Under the pieces are notes generated by a model that saw only the letters and a program-made list of their open reading frames with translations, was not told the origin of the DNA and did no database searches. Shown piece after piece: positions 1-11,639 of a stretch of 64,000 bases of DNA (the stretch's first letter is position 1; every line of letters starts with the position of its first letter). This DNA is from Diphasiastrum complanatum (Eukaryota; Streptophyta; Lycopodiopsida; Lycopodiales; Lycopodiaceae): the NCBI GenBank assembly GCA_029204225.1, contig CM055100.1:18588244-18652243 (forward strand), given 5' to 3'. The position numbers were made by a program, and so were the translations under genes.

Positions 1-149
1 TTGCTCCGTTTTCGACTCCACGTCAAACGTTTTTTGGTGAGCCTTCAGAGACAGTACCCACTGGTTTTTGATCAGTGGATCAGAAACCACTGGGTGCTGT
101 CTCTGGAGGCTCACCATCAACGTTTCACGTGAAGTCGAAAACGGAGCAA
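1..149. repeat. Long imperfect inverted repeat (foldback)
   Basis: Arms at about 1-73 and 78-149 pair around a four-base loop (74-77) with roughly eight mismatches and one gap. The left arm begins at the window edge, so the true repeat may be longer. Three mismatches would be G-U pairs in a plus-strand transcript. It may be a recent inverted duplication, a MITE-like foldback or a hairpin RNA source; nothing in the sequence decides between these. Confidence 0.85.
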
Positions 150-365
150 TTGGTGATTGGCAAGATTCAGGAACACATACTGGCGTCAGAACTACTCCCA
201 TCATCTTCATGCATTGGAAAGACATTTTTGACCATTGCTTTCTTGCATAGCTTCTTGGTCAAACATCCAAATGAAAGGGTATTGATCATTGCCTAATCTA
301 TGCTGCTTCCTTGGGTGTCTGAGTTTAGGAAATGGGTCTTGAAGCCCATAAAATTTCTTTTCAAA
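150..365 (+). pseudogene. SNF2-type helicase fragment (CLSY/DRD1-like)
   Basis: Translation around 215-360 shows an ATP-binding helicase stretch: IGKTFLTIAFLHSFL (motif I, with the first Gly of GxGKT replaced), then VLIIA, a stop codon, and SMLLPWVSEFRKW in the same frame. In SNF2 proteins of the plant CLSY/DRD1 group, motif I is followed by a hydrophobic helix, LVxAPK and then W-EFxKW, so order and spacing fit. The stop and the absence of all later helicase motifs show a short dead fragment. Assignment to SNF2 is by motif reading; the subgroup is a guess. Confidence 0.45.
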
Positions 366-1499
366 CTGTGTTTTTATTGCAAAACATGCTTTAATTGACT
401 TTCACTCACACCGTCCCTGTCATATACCAAGCAACTTCAATACTTCTGTCACACCTCAAACTTATGGAAGAGCTGGAACTTTCTGTCTGGTGAAGTGAAG
501 GCTTGTACTCCTCATCATCATCAGAATCTTGCTCAACAGTATCTTTGGTATCCTCCTTGTGGTCGTTTGTTCCCCAAACCCTAAACCCCAAACCAAACAA
601 AAGGCCAACATTTTAGCGCGTTTTCAGGTGTTTGTGTGGTGTGCATCCCCGATTCCGTAGCGTGATGAAAACAACTGCAACAAAACTGCTACTAATAGTG
701 CTGAATGGTGGTCAGAACCGTGCCATTCACTACAGGGAGTGAATGGTCACCAGAAGAGTGGATGGTCATCATAACTGTGCCATTCACTACCGGGAACCAG
801 GAGACCTACTGGCTGGCCCGACGACGAGGGACCCTTTCCCGGACCGTGGCCAGTTGTCTATGGTGAAGTTAATTCCAATCCGCTGCGTTTCCTTGCCCTC
901 GCCAGCTGGGGCAGAGGGGGAGCAGGTTCGAGGACCGTGAGGGCACGTAGCTGCAGCTCCGGTAGTCGTCCCATTATCTCTCGCTGGCTCTCGTGAATTC
1001 TGCTTCTTGCTTCCGTTCGTTGTGTCGGCGGACATGTACTAGGACATCCTCCGATTAGTCATGCTCCAGGAACACAGTCCACAGGTTCGTGATCCCGATA
1101 CGAACCCAAGGGATCGAGCCTGGCTCGATTCGGGTATCGTTCGGTCAAAATGGCCCTTCGACTGGAGAGAAACGCAATTAGGTCAAGCAAAATGGACTAG
1201 TTTTGCAACTCTCCGTCTGACGGCCCCGTTTCTCCAAACGGGATCCGTTTTAGGTGCCGTCTGTTTCGGCCAGTGGACAACCTCGATATGAACCTGTGGG
1301 AACAAACAGGATGAGGAAACGACCGACGGTCGGCCCGCAACATTTGTCCGAAGTTCGACGTTAAACAGGGCTTCAGGGACACTTTGTCCGGGCGGGACCT
1401 GAATACTGGGAGATGTTTGGGAGCCCCCCTGTTGGTACGCAAAATTTCGACAGCATGTTGTAGCGTGTTGAAGTAGTGCCATAAGTAATTAGTAAGCTG
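366..1499. other. No gene recognised; GC-rich spacer with small hairpins
   Basis: Short open frames here have no recognisable domain. A perfect 9-base stem (723-731 with 738-746, loop 732-737) lies in a stretch where the words GCCATTCACTAC and GAATGGTC recur around 720-795. A CCCTAAA-like tract at about 577-598 is too short and degenerate to be a telomere repeat. The segment may hold the 5' part of the neighbouring hAT element, but no terminal inverted repeat or target duplication was identified. Confidence 0.4.
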
Positions 1500-3403
1500 T
1501 TGAAGTTCATCTGGGGAAAAACCGATCTCATCAACCGAGACACAGTAGTGTGTAGGTCTGCTGCACCTACGCCTTTGCCATCAGCGTCGGATCTGCACGG
1601 CCCATCCACATCCTCCGCTTTCGCACCTACACCTATGCCACCACCTCCAGGTCCGCATCGTCCATCCACATCCTCCCAGCCATCCACATCCCGAGGCACC
1701 AGACAGATGTCCATGCCGGGATCTTTCAGAGAGGGGCAGCACATAGCACAGATGTTCTATGACCTAAACCTCCCCTTTATCATGGCATCATCCCGCATCT
1801 TTCGAGAGGCTATCTCGAAAGTTGCAGTCTGCAGGACCAGCTACACACCACCCACAGCCGACGCACTACGCGGCCCTTTGTTCCGGGAGCGGGTTGCTTC
1901 CGTGAGAGAGAGACTAGCCGCACTGCAGGAGGCTTGGGATAGATACGGCTGTTCCATCATGGCGATGGAGGTTGTGACGGACAATGCGTCCAACTGTCGC
2001 GGTATGGGGGAGCTTCTTATGGCAGAGTACCCCTCCATTGTGTGGACTCCATGTGCCGCACACTCACTGGACCTCCTCCTCCATTCCATCGGGCGACTGC
2101 TTTGGGTCAGTGAGATTCTCACAAGGGCACTTGCGGTTGTGGACTTCGTCACAAGCAAACGCCGCATGACTGCCCTTTTCCGCACATTCAGCAGGTAAGA
2201 TGCTACTTCTTTTTTGGCTCGTTCAAGATGCTTCTTCTTTTTTTCCGCTCGTTCCATGTGTGCCTCTCATTCCGTTTGTCAATGCAGGCTCGACTTGAAG
2301 AAGCCCGCTTGTACCCGCTTCGCCTACCAGTTCATCATGCTTGAGCGGCTACACAAGCTCAAGGGTGATTTGCGGCACATGGCTACTTCTGCCGAGTTCA
2401 CCGCCATGGACTTGTCCATGACCCCAGAGTGCTTGGCCTTCCATGACATCCTCTTCATGGAGCCTTTCTGGGTGGATATGCAGCACTTGATGGACGTCAT
2501 GCACCCCATCTACTCTGTTATGAGGCTCGTTGATCGTGAGGGGTGCACGATGGGCCTCATTTATGAGTTCATGGACCGCATAGGCGAGTCTCTCCAGCGT
2601 CCTGGGGCTGTTCGGCGAGGACCTTGCACGTGTTCGAGAGAACAGGCTTTTGCCTGTATCATGGTGGGAGAGCTACGGCGCTGGACAGCTAGATGTGAGG
2701 ACGCTCGCACTCCGAGTCCTTTCACAGGTATGTTGTCTAATCTCTTCATCCAACCAGTTTTCGCATTTTCTCTACAAGGTCGGTACTCACTCGAGTTGTT
2801 GCCAATTAATGCAGGACTGTTCTGCTTGCGTGTGCAAGCGGAACTGGTCATCGTTCAATCTTGTTCACGCGAACAGGCGGAACCGTCTGACGACTGAGTG
2901 ATGCAATGACTTGGTGTACTGCAACACCAACACCAGGGTGGTTTGACGCATCACGGAGAGCATGAGGGCAGGAGGCGCGCGCGCCCTACTGCTGCAGGTA
3001 TATTTCATTGCTCTATCGTTTTGCTTTTGTATTAGTTTAAGACATTCAGTTTAATGCCCTCACGGTTGTTTCGGCTATTCTCACGAATGATTGACTTGTG
3101 CACAGATAGCGTAGAGACGACTCAGAGCATCACAGGCAGGCAGTTCCTCCTAGAGACCCCCTCGTGGACAGAGGGAGACCCCCAGGCAGGAGTGTACCAC
3201 AGAGGGTTCCTTCCGGCAGACCCAGAGGCAGGCCAGCCAAGAGGGGACGCACTGATGATTTTTCTAGTCGTCTCTTGGCAGGCGTTGGCCCAGACTTAGA
3301 GGAGTCCCAAATGCCTCCAGACTCCCAGCCAGACTTTGTATTTGACACGCCTGAGGATGCATCTGGCACGGAGAGGGGTAATTTTTTTAGCACAGACTTG
3401 TAG
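1500..3403 (+). pseudogene. hAT transposase (DUF659 type), broken
   Basis: The frame from 1500 reads a Pro/Ser-rich N-terminus, then a hAT/DUF659-like region with FREAISKVA, GCSIM and VVTDNASNCRG, and WTPCAAHSLDLLL. Two short GT-AG introns fit (2195-2287 and 2728-2814). The frame continues with KPACTRFAYQFIMLERL and FMEPFWVDM, typical of the part before the C-terminal dimerisation domain. A Gly/Arg/Pro-rich AT-hook-like tail (PRGRPAKRGR) lies at 3200-3300. GCSIM is joined almost directly to VVTDNASN, so the 80-90 residues normally between them, including catalytic residues, are missing. The dimerisation domain is not recognisable either. This is a dead transposase derived from a hAT element; termini were not found. 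Confidence 0.7.
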
Positions 3404-3589
3404 ATATTGATACACACAGACTATCATGTATATTGGCATCAGATGAGATGTATATATTTTTTCACAGTTTATTCGTGTCATGGCTGGTTTATCATGATTG
3501 CTTACAAATGGTTAGCTCTGTGAAATTTGAATGCTTAGGTAGAAATGGTTTGCTCCGTGCAAGATGAGAGAGAGAGAGAGAAAGAAAGA

Positions 3590-6302
3590 TGTTAGATCAG
3601 GGTCTCATTGTTCCTAGTCACAGCCCTTTTGTTGCCCCTGTTCTCCTTGTTAGTAAGAAAGATGGTACCAAATGCCTTTGTATTGATTACCGTGCTTTTT
3701 TATAAGTTGACTATTCGTAATCAGTACCCTATTCCACACATGGATGACCTCTTTGACCAGCTCGGTACGTCTAAAATCTTTTCCAAGATAGACCTTCGTT
3801 CTGGATATTACCAAATCAAGATGCACCCTTTTGACAAACATAAGACTGCTTTTCGTACTCATCTTGGTTTATATGAATTTTGTGTGCTTCCTTTTGGTGT
3901 TACTAATGGCCCTCCTACGTTCTAGAATGTGATGAATAACGTCATGCGTCCGCTTCTTGGTCATTGTGTCTTGGTTTATTTTGATGATATTCTTACTTTT
4001 AGTCAGTCTCTTGCTGAGCATGTTTCCCATCTTTCCTCTGTATTTCAGTTACTTGTACATCACCAGTTATTTGCTAAGTTGTCTAAATGTTCTTTTGCTG
4101 TTTCTAAGATCGAGTTTCTTGGTTTTCTTGTTTGTAATGGACACATTCGTCTGGACCCTCATAAGGTTCAAGCCATCCAGGATTGGCCTATACCAATTGA
4201 TATTTATCATGTTCGTATGTTCCTTGGGTTAGCCACTCACCTTCGTCGTCTAGTTCCTCATTTTGCCACTATTGCAGCTCCTCTTCATGCACTTTTGAAG
4301 AAGTCTAGTACTTTTCTTTGGACTTCTGATTGTCAGTCAGCGTTTGATACTCTTCGTCGTGCTGTTGTTGATGCTGCCGTTATGTGTTTATCACAGTTTG
4401 ATCAGAAGTTTCTTGTTGAGACTGACGCTAGTAATGTTGGTTTGGGTGCTTTACTTTGCCAGTCACAATGTATTATTGCTTATGAGTCGCGTCGTCTTCG
4501 CTCTTATGAGCAACGTTATTCTGTGCATGAGAAAGAGCTTCTTGCTATTATCTATGCTCTTAAGAAGTGGTGTCATTATCTGTATCGAGTTCCATTTGAC
4601 ATTATTACTGATCACCAGTCTTTATGCTATTTGTTTTCTCAACGTGACCTTAGTGATCGTCAATTTCGTTGGTTGCAGTTTTTACAGTCTTTTAATTTTT
4701 CCATATTGTATCGTCCTGGTCGTGCTAACACTGCTGCTGATGCATTATCTCGTCTTCCAGCTTTGTTGAATACACTCGTTTCTACTATTCCTCCATGGTT
4801 TGATGATCTACCTGCAGCATACCTTACATGTTCTGATTTTCGTGATGTTTATAGTTCTGCCCCACCTGTTTCGTCCCGTCCTCATCAGGTTTACTCCATT
4901 GTTGACAACCGTCTTTATCGTTATGATTCTCTTTGTATTCCTAGTTCCTTGGGTATCCGTTCCCAATTGTTGTCGGATGCTCATTCCTCTCCTGTTGGGG
5001 GTCACTTTGGTTTTCAGAAGTCTTATGCTCGTCTCAAAGACCATTTCTATTGGCCCTCTCTTCGATCTGAGCTTGCTGTACTTATTCGTACCTGCCCTTT
5101 TTGTTTTCGTAATAAGTACTCCCGTGCTAAATTTGCTGGTTTGCTCCAGAGTTGGCCTATTCCTCATTGCCAGTGGACTGATATATCTATGGACTTTATC
5201 CTTGGCCTTCCCCATACCCAGCGTGGTCAGGATCATGTATGGTGGTAGTTGACAGGTTCTCGAAACAGGCACATTTTATACCAGTTCGCAGTACTATCAC
5301 AGCAGAGCAGTGTGCACATTTGTTCCTATCAAAGATTTTCCGCCTGCATGGATTTCCTCGTACTATCCTTTTTGATCGGGATAGTAAGTCTACATCTATA
5401 TTCTGGACAGAGCTTATGCGTATATTGGATGTACAGCTTTTTATGGATTCTGCTTATCATTCTACTTCTGATGGGCAGTCTGAGGTCCTTAACAGGATCC
5501 TTGAGGATTATTTACGCCATTTTGTTACTCCTTCAGGGAAGGATTGGGATCAGCATTTATGTTTAGCAGAGTATAGCTATAATAGCTCTGTTAGTACAAG
5601 CACAGGTGTCTCACCATTTTATTATCTCATGGCTATGCACCTCTTTTACCTAGCATTTCTCTCCCTCCTGAGAATACACCTGTCACACTTGCATCTTTTC
5701 TATCAGGTGCTCGAGAGCTTATCACCCAGGCCAGTTCTCATTCACAGCATGTTCAGCAGCGTTATCAGACCTCAGTTGATCGTCACCGCCGCCATGTTGA
5801 GTTTTAGCTTGGAGATATGGTTTATCTACGTCTACGGTTTGCACGTCATCATTTTGTCCAGGGCCATGCTTCTACTGAGAAGCTTGCACCACGTTATTAT
5901 GGGCCTTATCGCATTTTGGAGGCTCTTAGTCTTGTTACATATCGCTTATAGCTTCCTGCTTCCACACGCGCCTGTGATGTATTCCATGTCAGTTTATTAC
6001 GTGCTGCTATTGAGGATGACGCTCCTTGTGATGCTGAGTTTCCTACTGCTCCAGAGTTATTTCCATTTTTACCTGCTGCTATATTACAGGTTCGTCTCTA
6101 CCATAGTCGACGCCGCCGGCAGATTCAGTTTTTGGTCCATTGGGATGGTCGTCCTATTGAGGAGGCCACATGGGAGCCTATTGATGTCTTTTATCATACA
6201 CCATCACTTGCGGATCAGGCTCGTGCTCTTGCTGCACTTGTTGATTCCTCTACATCAGATGTTGTTCTAGCTGTTGATGCACCAGGGCTTGCTGCTACTT
6301 GA
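3590..6302 (+). pseudogene. Gypsy pol remnant: RT, RNase H, integrase, chromodomain
   Basis: [11 protein letters not shown] and DYRA, then [18 protein letters not shown] and the catalytic YFDD at about 3978. RNase H: VETDASNVGLGA and ITDHQSL, ending in ADALSRLP at 4735-4755. Integrase: GGHFGFQKSYARLKDHFYWP with a CPFC pair, then MDFILGLP, VDRFSKQAHFIP, DRDS and the late catalytic region near 5470-5500. A chromodomain with FLVHWDGRP and EEATWEPID ends at about 6300. Lesions: frameshifts near 3697, 5237 and 5625, and TAG stops at 3923-3925, 5805-5807 and 5949-5951. The last two align with CAG in the sister copy at 22480-26895. Cannot make a working product. Confidence 0.85.
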
Positions 6303-6334
6303 TCCAGTTTCTTTTCGGCAGTTGGGTCTTTTTC

Positions 6335-6800
6335 TTTTGTGCCAGGGAGAGTTATGGACTCGGCTCATTACATTCGCCACGTCCATTTACATTTACTTTA
6401 CTTTATGCATAAGCAGACCTTGGGCCCTTTTTTATTCATTAGTGACACTTAGACTATATGGTTGGCCTTTGGCCTTATTATTCATTATTAGGCCATTTGG
6501 ACATATTACTGGAGATTGGGGGCCTTCTTGGCGGGCGCACTATTTTCCCTCCCAGTTGGGCCCTAGCCACCGGAAGCTTCCTTTTAGGGCTTCCTCTAGG
6601 CTATAAGTAAGGAAACTGTGTCATTTGTTATTCAGCTGATGATATTGATCTCTCTCTTTAGCCTCCTTAATCTCTCTATTTCCTGCTTTCTAGGGTTAAG
6701 TCTTGCTTATGTGCCGCTTTCATAGCTTAAGTCTTGCTTATGTGATGCTTTCATAGCTTAGCTCTAGATCAGCTGTGGCTCTATTCGTAACTATATCCAA
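6335..6800 (+). repeat. 3' LTR of gypsy copy 1 (approximate limits)
   Basis: Downstream of the chromodomain stop the sequence TGCCAGGGAGAGTTATGG starts a block shared with 26515-26895. It includes the GGGCGCAC word and a TATA-like CTATAAGTAAGG at about 6600, as expected of an LTR promoter. The right end is not sharp. No second LTR of this copy exists in the window. Confidence 0.5.
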
Positions 6801-6904
6801 CTTGCCACTATACATCTTGATAATCGAGGTCGTGTGTTCATTGCCAAGATCCTTCTTGAGAGACTTTATACAATTGGCTTGAACGTCAAGTCCAACCCCT
6901 TTTA

Positions 6905-7165
6905 TAACAAGGTTTCCTAGTCATAGTCCTTTTGTTGCTCCTATCCTACTTGTTGATCTAAAGATGGTAGTACGAGACTTTGCATCGATTACCATGCCCT
7001 TACAAACTCACCATCTGTAACCTGCTTCCTGTTCCTTATAAGAAAGTTTGATCAATTAGGCAAAGCCAAGCCGTTTTCTAAGATTGACAATCGTTTGGGC
7101 TACCCTGAAATTTGCATGCATCCCATTGATGAGTATAAGACTCCTTTCCATATTCCATATAAGTG
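6905..7165 (+). pseudogene. Second gypsy RT scrap
   Basis: Broken frames give [35 protein letters not shown] and MHPIDEYKTPF in the order seen in gypsy RT domains. It resembles copies 1 and 2 but is more decayed, with several indels and stops, and no other domain is present. It is probably an older insertion or a leftover of a rearranged copy. Confidence 0.6.
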
Positions 7166-7924
7166 GAATGGCAATTGCATAAGAAAAATAAAAAAATAAC
7201 GCAAAATACATCAAAGTGACCCAAGAATATATGATGAGCTTTTGGTTCGTGCATCTTTGCAAGCTTCCATTTTTGCATGATGAACAGTTCTCTCAAAGTC
7301 TTTTTTGCTCCATATCTTTCTCATGGAAACCATTTGATTCTCTCTACTTCCAACGTTATAATAGAATATGTTCTTGTTTGTCAGTTAAATATATGCACTC
7401 ATATTTCAACAAACATTTTGATGCCATACCACATGAACCTCTTTTTAAGTTGACATCAATGTATTACAGCTTACCACGAAGGCTTGAACCTCAAAAATAA
7501 GCTTCAAGCCTGAGTGCACAATCCACAAACATGTGGTCATCTTTTTTCTTATCATAAAGGCAAGAGTTTTTAATGTAAGAATAGACCTGTATTTCCATCA
7601 TGTAGGAGGTTAAGAGAAATCTAATGTGTATTTATCACATAAAAAAGGTGGTTGGATTTCACTTGCAGTTTCAAAGTATACCAAGGTGTTCAAGTGACAA
7701 TATGGAGCGGTCAAGCTTCTACGAGCCAAATTCAACAAATATGCTCGATGACATATACAATGCTGAGTCACTAGCTAAAAACATGATCAAAGGTGAGGAG
7801 ACGCCCTAGAGCTCTTGTTGAACATATGTTGTCGTGATATTGAGTGTATTCTAGTTGATAAGTTGAAAATGCATTTATGTACATTTGTTGATCTAGAAAA
7901 GAAAAGTTCTTTTAACTCCTATGT

Positions 7925-7925
<1 letters not shown>
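7166..7925. other. No gene recognised
   Basis: AT-rich sequence with short open frames that lack recognisable motifs. It may be old decayed repeat. It ends at a (GA)n tract. Confidence 0.4.
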
Positions 7926-7967
<42 letters not shown>

Positions 7968-7978
7968 AGAAGAAGAAG
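7926..7978. repeat. (GA)n(GAA)n microsatellite
   Basis: About 18 GA units followed by GAA units, immediately beside the 3' end of the minus-strand LINE. Read on the minus strand it follows an AATAAA word (about 7984-7989), so it could be the simple-sequence tail of the LINE rather than a chance array. Confidence 0.85.
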
Positions 7979-8374
7979 CTTAAGCTTTATTAATGTCTTG
8001 TAGGTACCCGAAGGTACAAAAGACCAAATATATGTCTCCGTAAAAATCACATACTAAGTTAAACTAGGGCAACAAAACTAAGTCGGAAACATATCTCTGT
8101 ACTAAAACGCTCAAATATCATGAAACCAAGTCCAGCCTCACAACTCGGCTGGAGTTGTAAAGTAGGACATGATCAATGATACTCATGGAATGCTCTGAAT
8201 GTGTTGAGTAATGCAGCCGCTGCCTGGACCTGTGGGTACCGTGTCTCTTATTATGTCTCAGTCTGTGGGCACTATGTCTTGATCTGTAGGAGATATGACT
8301 CGGTCTGATGCAATGACATCTATCTTGATGTCTATCTCTGACCGGTATGTCTGTCTCATTCTCCGATCTGGCAT
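7979..8374 (-). other. LINE 3' UTR
   Basis: Untranslated stretch between the ORF2 stop and the (GA)n-type tail. On the minus strand it ends with AATAAA followed by the simple-sequence tract. Confidence 0.5.
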
Positions 8375-8625
8375 CTATATCCTTTGTAGGTCTCTGTCAG
8401 CGTAGAAATCTGTGATAGTAGTCTGGGTATCCATACTGATCTGGTCACTGCATAAGGCCCGTCTTAGAATCATCATCTCTCGTATCATCAATGCTACACA
8501 ACGAGGATCCTCATATGTGATCAGAGCTTGAAGTGAACTGGTGGGATCCCGATATAAACAATAGTATCGTCCTCTAATCTCATAATAGATAGGACATATA
8601 AAAATGAAATGATGCTCATCCTCAA
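8375..8625 (-). pseudogene. LINE ORF2 C-terminus with zinc knuckle
   Basis: The frame reads EDEHHFIFICPIYYEIRG and continues to a stop at 8375. The two upstream cysteines of the zinc motif (RICQFCSLGE) lie at about 13400-13435, beyond the inserted chromovirus. Together they form a C-x2-C...H-x4-C motif typical of the C-terminus of plant L1-like reverse transcriptases. This shows that 8375-8625 and 13398-16346 were one ORF. Confidence 0.75.
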
Positions 8626-9058
8626 TGTTAGGGACAAAACTCCCTTGGGTCCCAAACCTAAACTTGAGACTGTATGATGATTGGGCCTGTTGACTTGACC
8701 GGTGACTCGTGAACCTGCATGGTTGCCACGTGTCATGATCTAGGATGTGCGCATCGCTTGGAGTCTCCCACCTTGGAGGTATACAAGGGGAGGAGGACTC
8801 ATTTGCCATTCTGGAGGTGGATGGAGAACGGTGTGCACGGCCAGGATGAGTGCTAGCTTGAGGCAGGAGATGGCTGAGAGCCTAGGCAGTGGTATGGGAC
8901 ACTGTCTAGGATGGAGGTCGGATCTTGCTTGTTACGGTCATAGGCCAGGGCACGGAGGGTGGACCCGGATTAGGTCCTATGGTGGGGTGGAATGTGAATC
9001 GTTCGGTCTCTTGTGGTTAACCGGCACCTAGAGGTATGCGGTATGAAAGAGTCTAACA
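8626..9058 (+). repeat. 5' LTR of chromovirus
   Basis: Begins TGTTAGGGAC and ends GTCTAACA. It is paired with 12951-13397 over its whole length, with substitutions and a small deletion relative to the 3' copy, which has an extra stretch near its position 190. Confidence 0.93.
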
Positions 9059-9060
9059 TA

Positions 9061-9073
9061 TGGTATCAGAGCC
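9061..9073 (+). promoter_or_regulatory. Primer binding site (initiator tRNA-Met)
   Basis: TGGTATCAGAGCC, two bases after the 5' LTR, is the standard plant primer site complementary to the 3' end of initiator methionine tRNA. Confidence 0.95.
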
Positions 9074-9293
9074 ACTGTATGCCGAAAGCAGGTGTGTTGA
9101 TCCGAAAGGGTTTTCTTGTAAAGTTTTTTTGATCTTTTGAAATTCATAGTTTAGGCGGGAAATGTGTTTTTTATTCACATTTCGGTTTCCTTTGCTGTTT
9201 TTTGGTTTTGAAGTAAAAAAAAAAAAAAACAGACTTTGACCCCTCCGCGCACTGCCACGTGGCAGTCCTGCAGCAGACAGGTGGCAGGGTGCA

Positions 9294-9854
9294 GTGGACA
9301 GAGGTTCTGCTGGGTTTTCTGGACTGAGCAGGGACCCGCGCGGGTCTGGGACAATGAACAGGTCCCGTAGGACAGCGCTGGATTATTTCTGTTCACGCAG
9401 GCAGAGGGGCAGACCAGCGATGAGGGGGGTGGCAACCTGGGCGCTAGCTTGCAGGAGGGCTGGCATATCTTGTGTTGATCTTTCCTTTGCTGATAATTTT
9501 GTTTGTGAGCACGGTTGTTTCAATACGGCTGTTTTTGATCCTCACGATCTCATTCGGATGAAGGGGGTTGTGGGTGGCCAAGCCGTAACAATTTTATTTG
9601 ATGATGGTTCCACCCATAATTTTATTAACTCTAATTTGTTGCAGAAGCTAAAGGTGGAAACAAAGCAGAGTGACCACCATTACACAGTGAAGCTGGCAAC
9701 AGGAGCGAAAAGCCAAGTTTGGGACCGGATAGTCCCACATCTACTAATTCAAATACAAGCCTACAATGATAAATTAGACTTTCATATTATGAATCTAGAT
9801 AGGGTAGATGTAATACTGGAAAGGAGTGGTTCTATGAGAGGAACGATTCAATGA
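9294..9854 (+). pseudogene. Chromovirus protease region
   Basis: The only recognisable part is an aspartic protease-like segment: ILFDDGSTHNFIN at about 9590-9630, followed by FHIMNLDRVDVIL. D-[ST]-G is replaced by D-D-G, a variant in which the catalytic Asp can still be present. No zinc-knuckle gag precedes it. Fewer than 500 bases separate the primer site from the protease, so gag has been deleted or is unrecognisable. Confidence 0.65.
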
Positions 9855-10064
9855 AGAAAAACTATGTAACACACAATTTGTCGTTCTTGCATAATGGCTC
9901 ACTCATAGAATTAAATGGAAATGTTGATATTTCTTCTTCGAATATGCTTTCTGCTCTAGAACTGTTAAATGTATGGATATTGTGGATTGTAACTCTTATT
10001 TATGCTGGTTGAAAGATTTTTCTTATGTAGTTTGCAATTTTACAATTTCCAAATCACCTGAGGG

Positions 10065-11465
10065 TGAAACCTTTAGGAAACTTAGGCAAGAATTTAACGA
10101 TGTGTTTCTTGAGCAGCTTCCTGAGGGTCTTCCCCCCTCTAGGGTGTTGACCATGGTATTAAACTTATTCTTGGTGGTTCTCATGTATCATTGTATCCTT
10201 ACAAGATGAGTACTACTGAAGAGGATGAAGTTTATGGGCAACTGCAAAATTACCTTAAGATGGGCCATGTGAGGCCTAGCAAGTCCCCTTGGGGGGCACC
10301 AGTTATCTTAGTTGATAAAAAAGACGGAGGTACTCGTCTTTGTGTGGACTTTAAAAAATCAAAGAAATTAACAATTAAAATCGTTATCCTTTACCACGAA
10401 TGGATGAACTGGTTGATTGGTTACATGGTGCAAAGTACTTCACCAAAATCGATTTGAGATCAGGGTATCATCAAATTCGTATAAAGACAGAGAATGTTGA
10501 AAAAACCGGGTTTAGAACCAGGTATGGCCATTATGAGTTTCTGGTTTTACCGTTTGGTTTGACAAATGCTCCAGTGACTTTCCAACAGATGATGAACGAT
10601 CTTCTTCGTCCCTATCTGGGAAAGTTCGTCATAGTTTACTTAAATGATAATTCTCATCTATAGTAAGACTTTGGAGGAGCATGGGGAGCATCTCAGGACT
10701 ATCTTGAAGTTACTTAGACAGCAGAAGCTTCTTGCCAAAGAATCCAAATGTGTTTTCTTCCAGAAGAGATTGCTTTATCTCGGTCACGTTATTTCGGACC
10801 ATGGGTTGGAAATTGACCCAGGCCAATTCCTAAAACCATCCGGGAGGGTAAGTCTTTTTTGGGCTTTACGGCGTGTTTTCATAGATTTATCATGGGTTAT
10901 GTAGTAGTTGCATTGCCTTTGACAAATGCCCTCAACGGGGCTAAAAGAACGAGTCGACACAATAAATTCAGTCCTCCGGTTTCTTGGACTGAAGAGATGA
11001 ATCAGAGTTTTGAGAACCTCAAATATTGTGTAACTACAACACCTATTTTACACATAGTGGATCCTAACAAGCCGTATGTACTTGAGATGGATGCCAGTGA
11101 CTATGCTATAGCTGCAGTCCTGTATCAGGATGGTAGACTGGTTGCTTTGGAAAGCAAGAAGCTAGTGCTCAAAGGCGGTATTCCACCTATGACAAGGAGC
11201 TTTTTGCTATTATTCATGCCCTGAAAGTGTGGAGACATTATTTGTATGGCTCCCAGTTTACCATAGTTACTGACCATAAAGCTTAAAAGTATATTAACGA
11301 TGTGGTTGACCTTAGGGGTTGTAAGGCCAGATGGTCGGAAATGCTCCAAGAATTTCATTATGACATTGAGTACCGGATGGGTACTTCTAATAGTGTCGCG
11401 GATGCCTTAAGCCGGGTTGGAGAGGTTAATCAGTTAAGCTTTTTTGAGATCCAATTTGAGTTATA
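10065..11465 (+). pseudogene. Chromovirus RT and RNase H
   Basis: [19 protein letters not shown], then [26 protein letters not shown] and the catalytic box, here YLND (about 10639-10650) in place of YLDD, followed by a frameshift. RNase H: LEMDASDYAIAAVL, YDKELFAI (in another frame), TDHKA followed by a stop at about 11284, and ADALSRV. Frameshifts occur near 10170, 10660, 10840 and 11165. The first of the two catalytic Asp residues is kept and the second is Asn. Confidence 0.8.
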
Positions 11466-11639
11466 ACTGTCCTTAAGAGATTTGTGTAAGACCGATAGGT
11501 ACTTCGGTCGTATTTGGCTAGACGTCCTGGCAGGTTCTTCTAGATCTAGTGATGAGCTTGGAATGCAGGATTCCAAGATTTCTCCTCAGGACAAGATATT
11601 AAGAGACTATTCCATTAGGAATGGGCTACTTTTCCGAAT

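Larger units (their letters stand above)
3590..6800 (+). mobile_element. Ty3/gypsy chromodomain element, copy 1, 5'-truncated
   Basis: The element begins abruptly inside the RT domain and runs through RNase H, integrase and a chromodomain into an LTR-like tail. Gag, protease and 5' LTR are absent. It belongs to the same family as the element at 22480-26895: long stretches of RT, RNase H and integrase are alike in protein and DNA, and both tails share the words GGGAGAGTTATGGACT and TATGCATAAGCAG. A purine-rich (GA) run lies just upstream at 3566-3583. No target duplication was found. Confidence 0.8.

Noticed and set aside
577-598. CCCTAAA-like words as an interstitial telomere
   Set aside because: Only two or three degenerate units, not an array; similar single words occur at 34737 and 58671 by chance.
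1183-1482. Minus-strand frames upstream of the hAT
   Set aside because: No motif, and they lie opposite a GC-rich stretch where chance ORFs are common.
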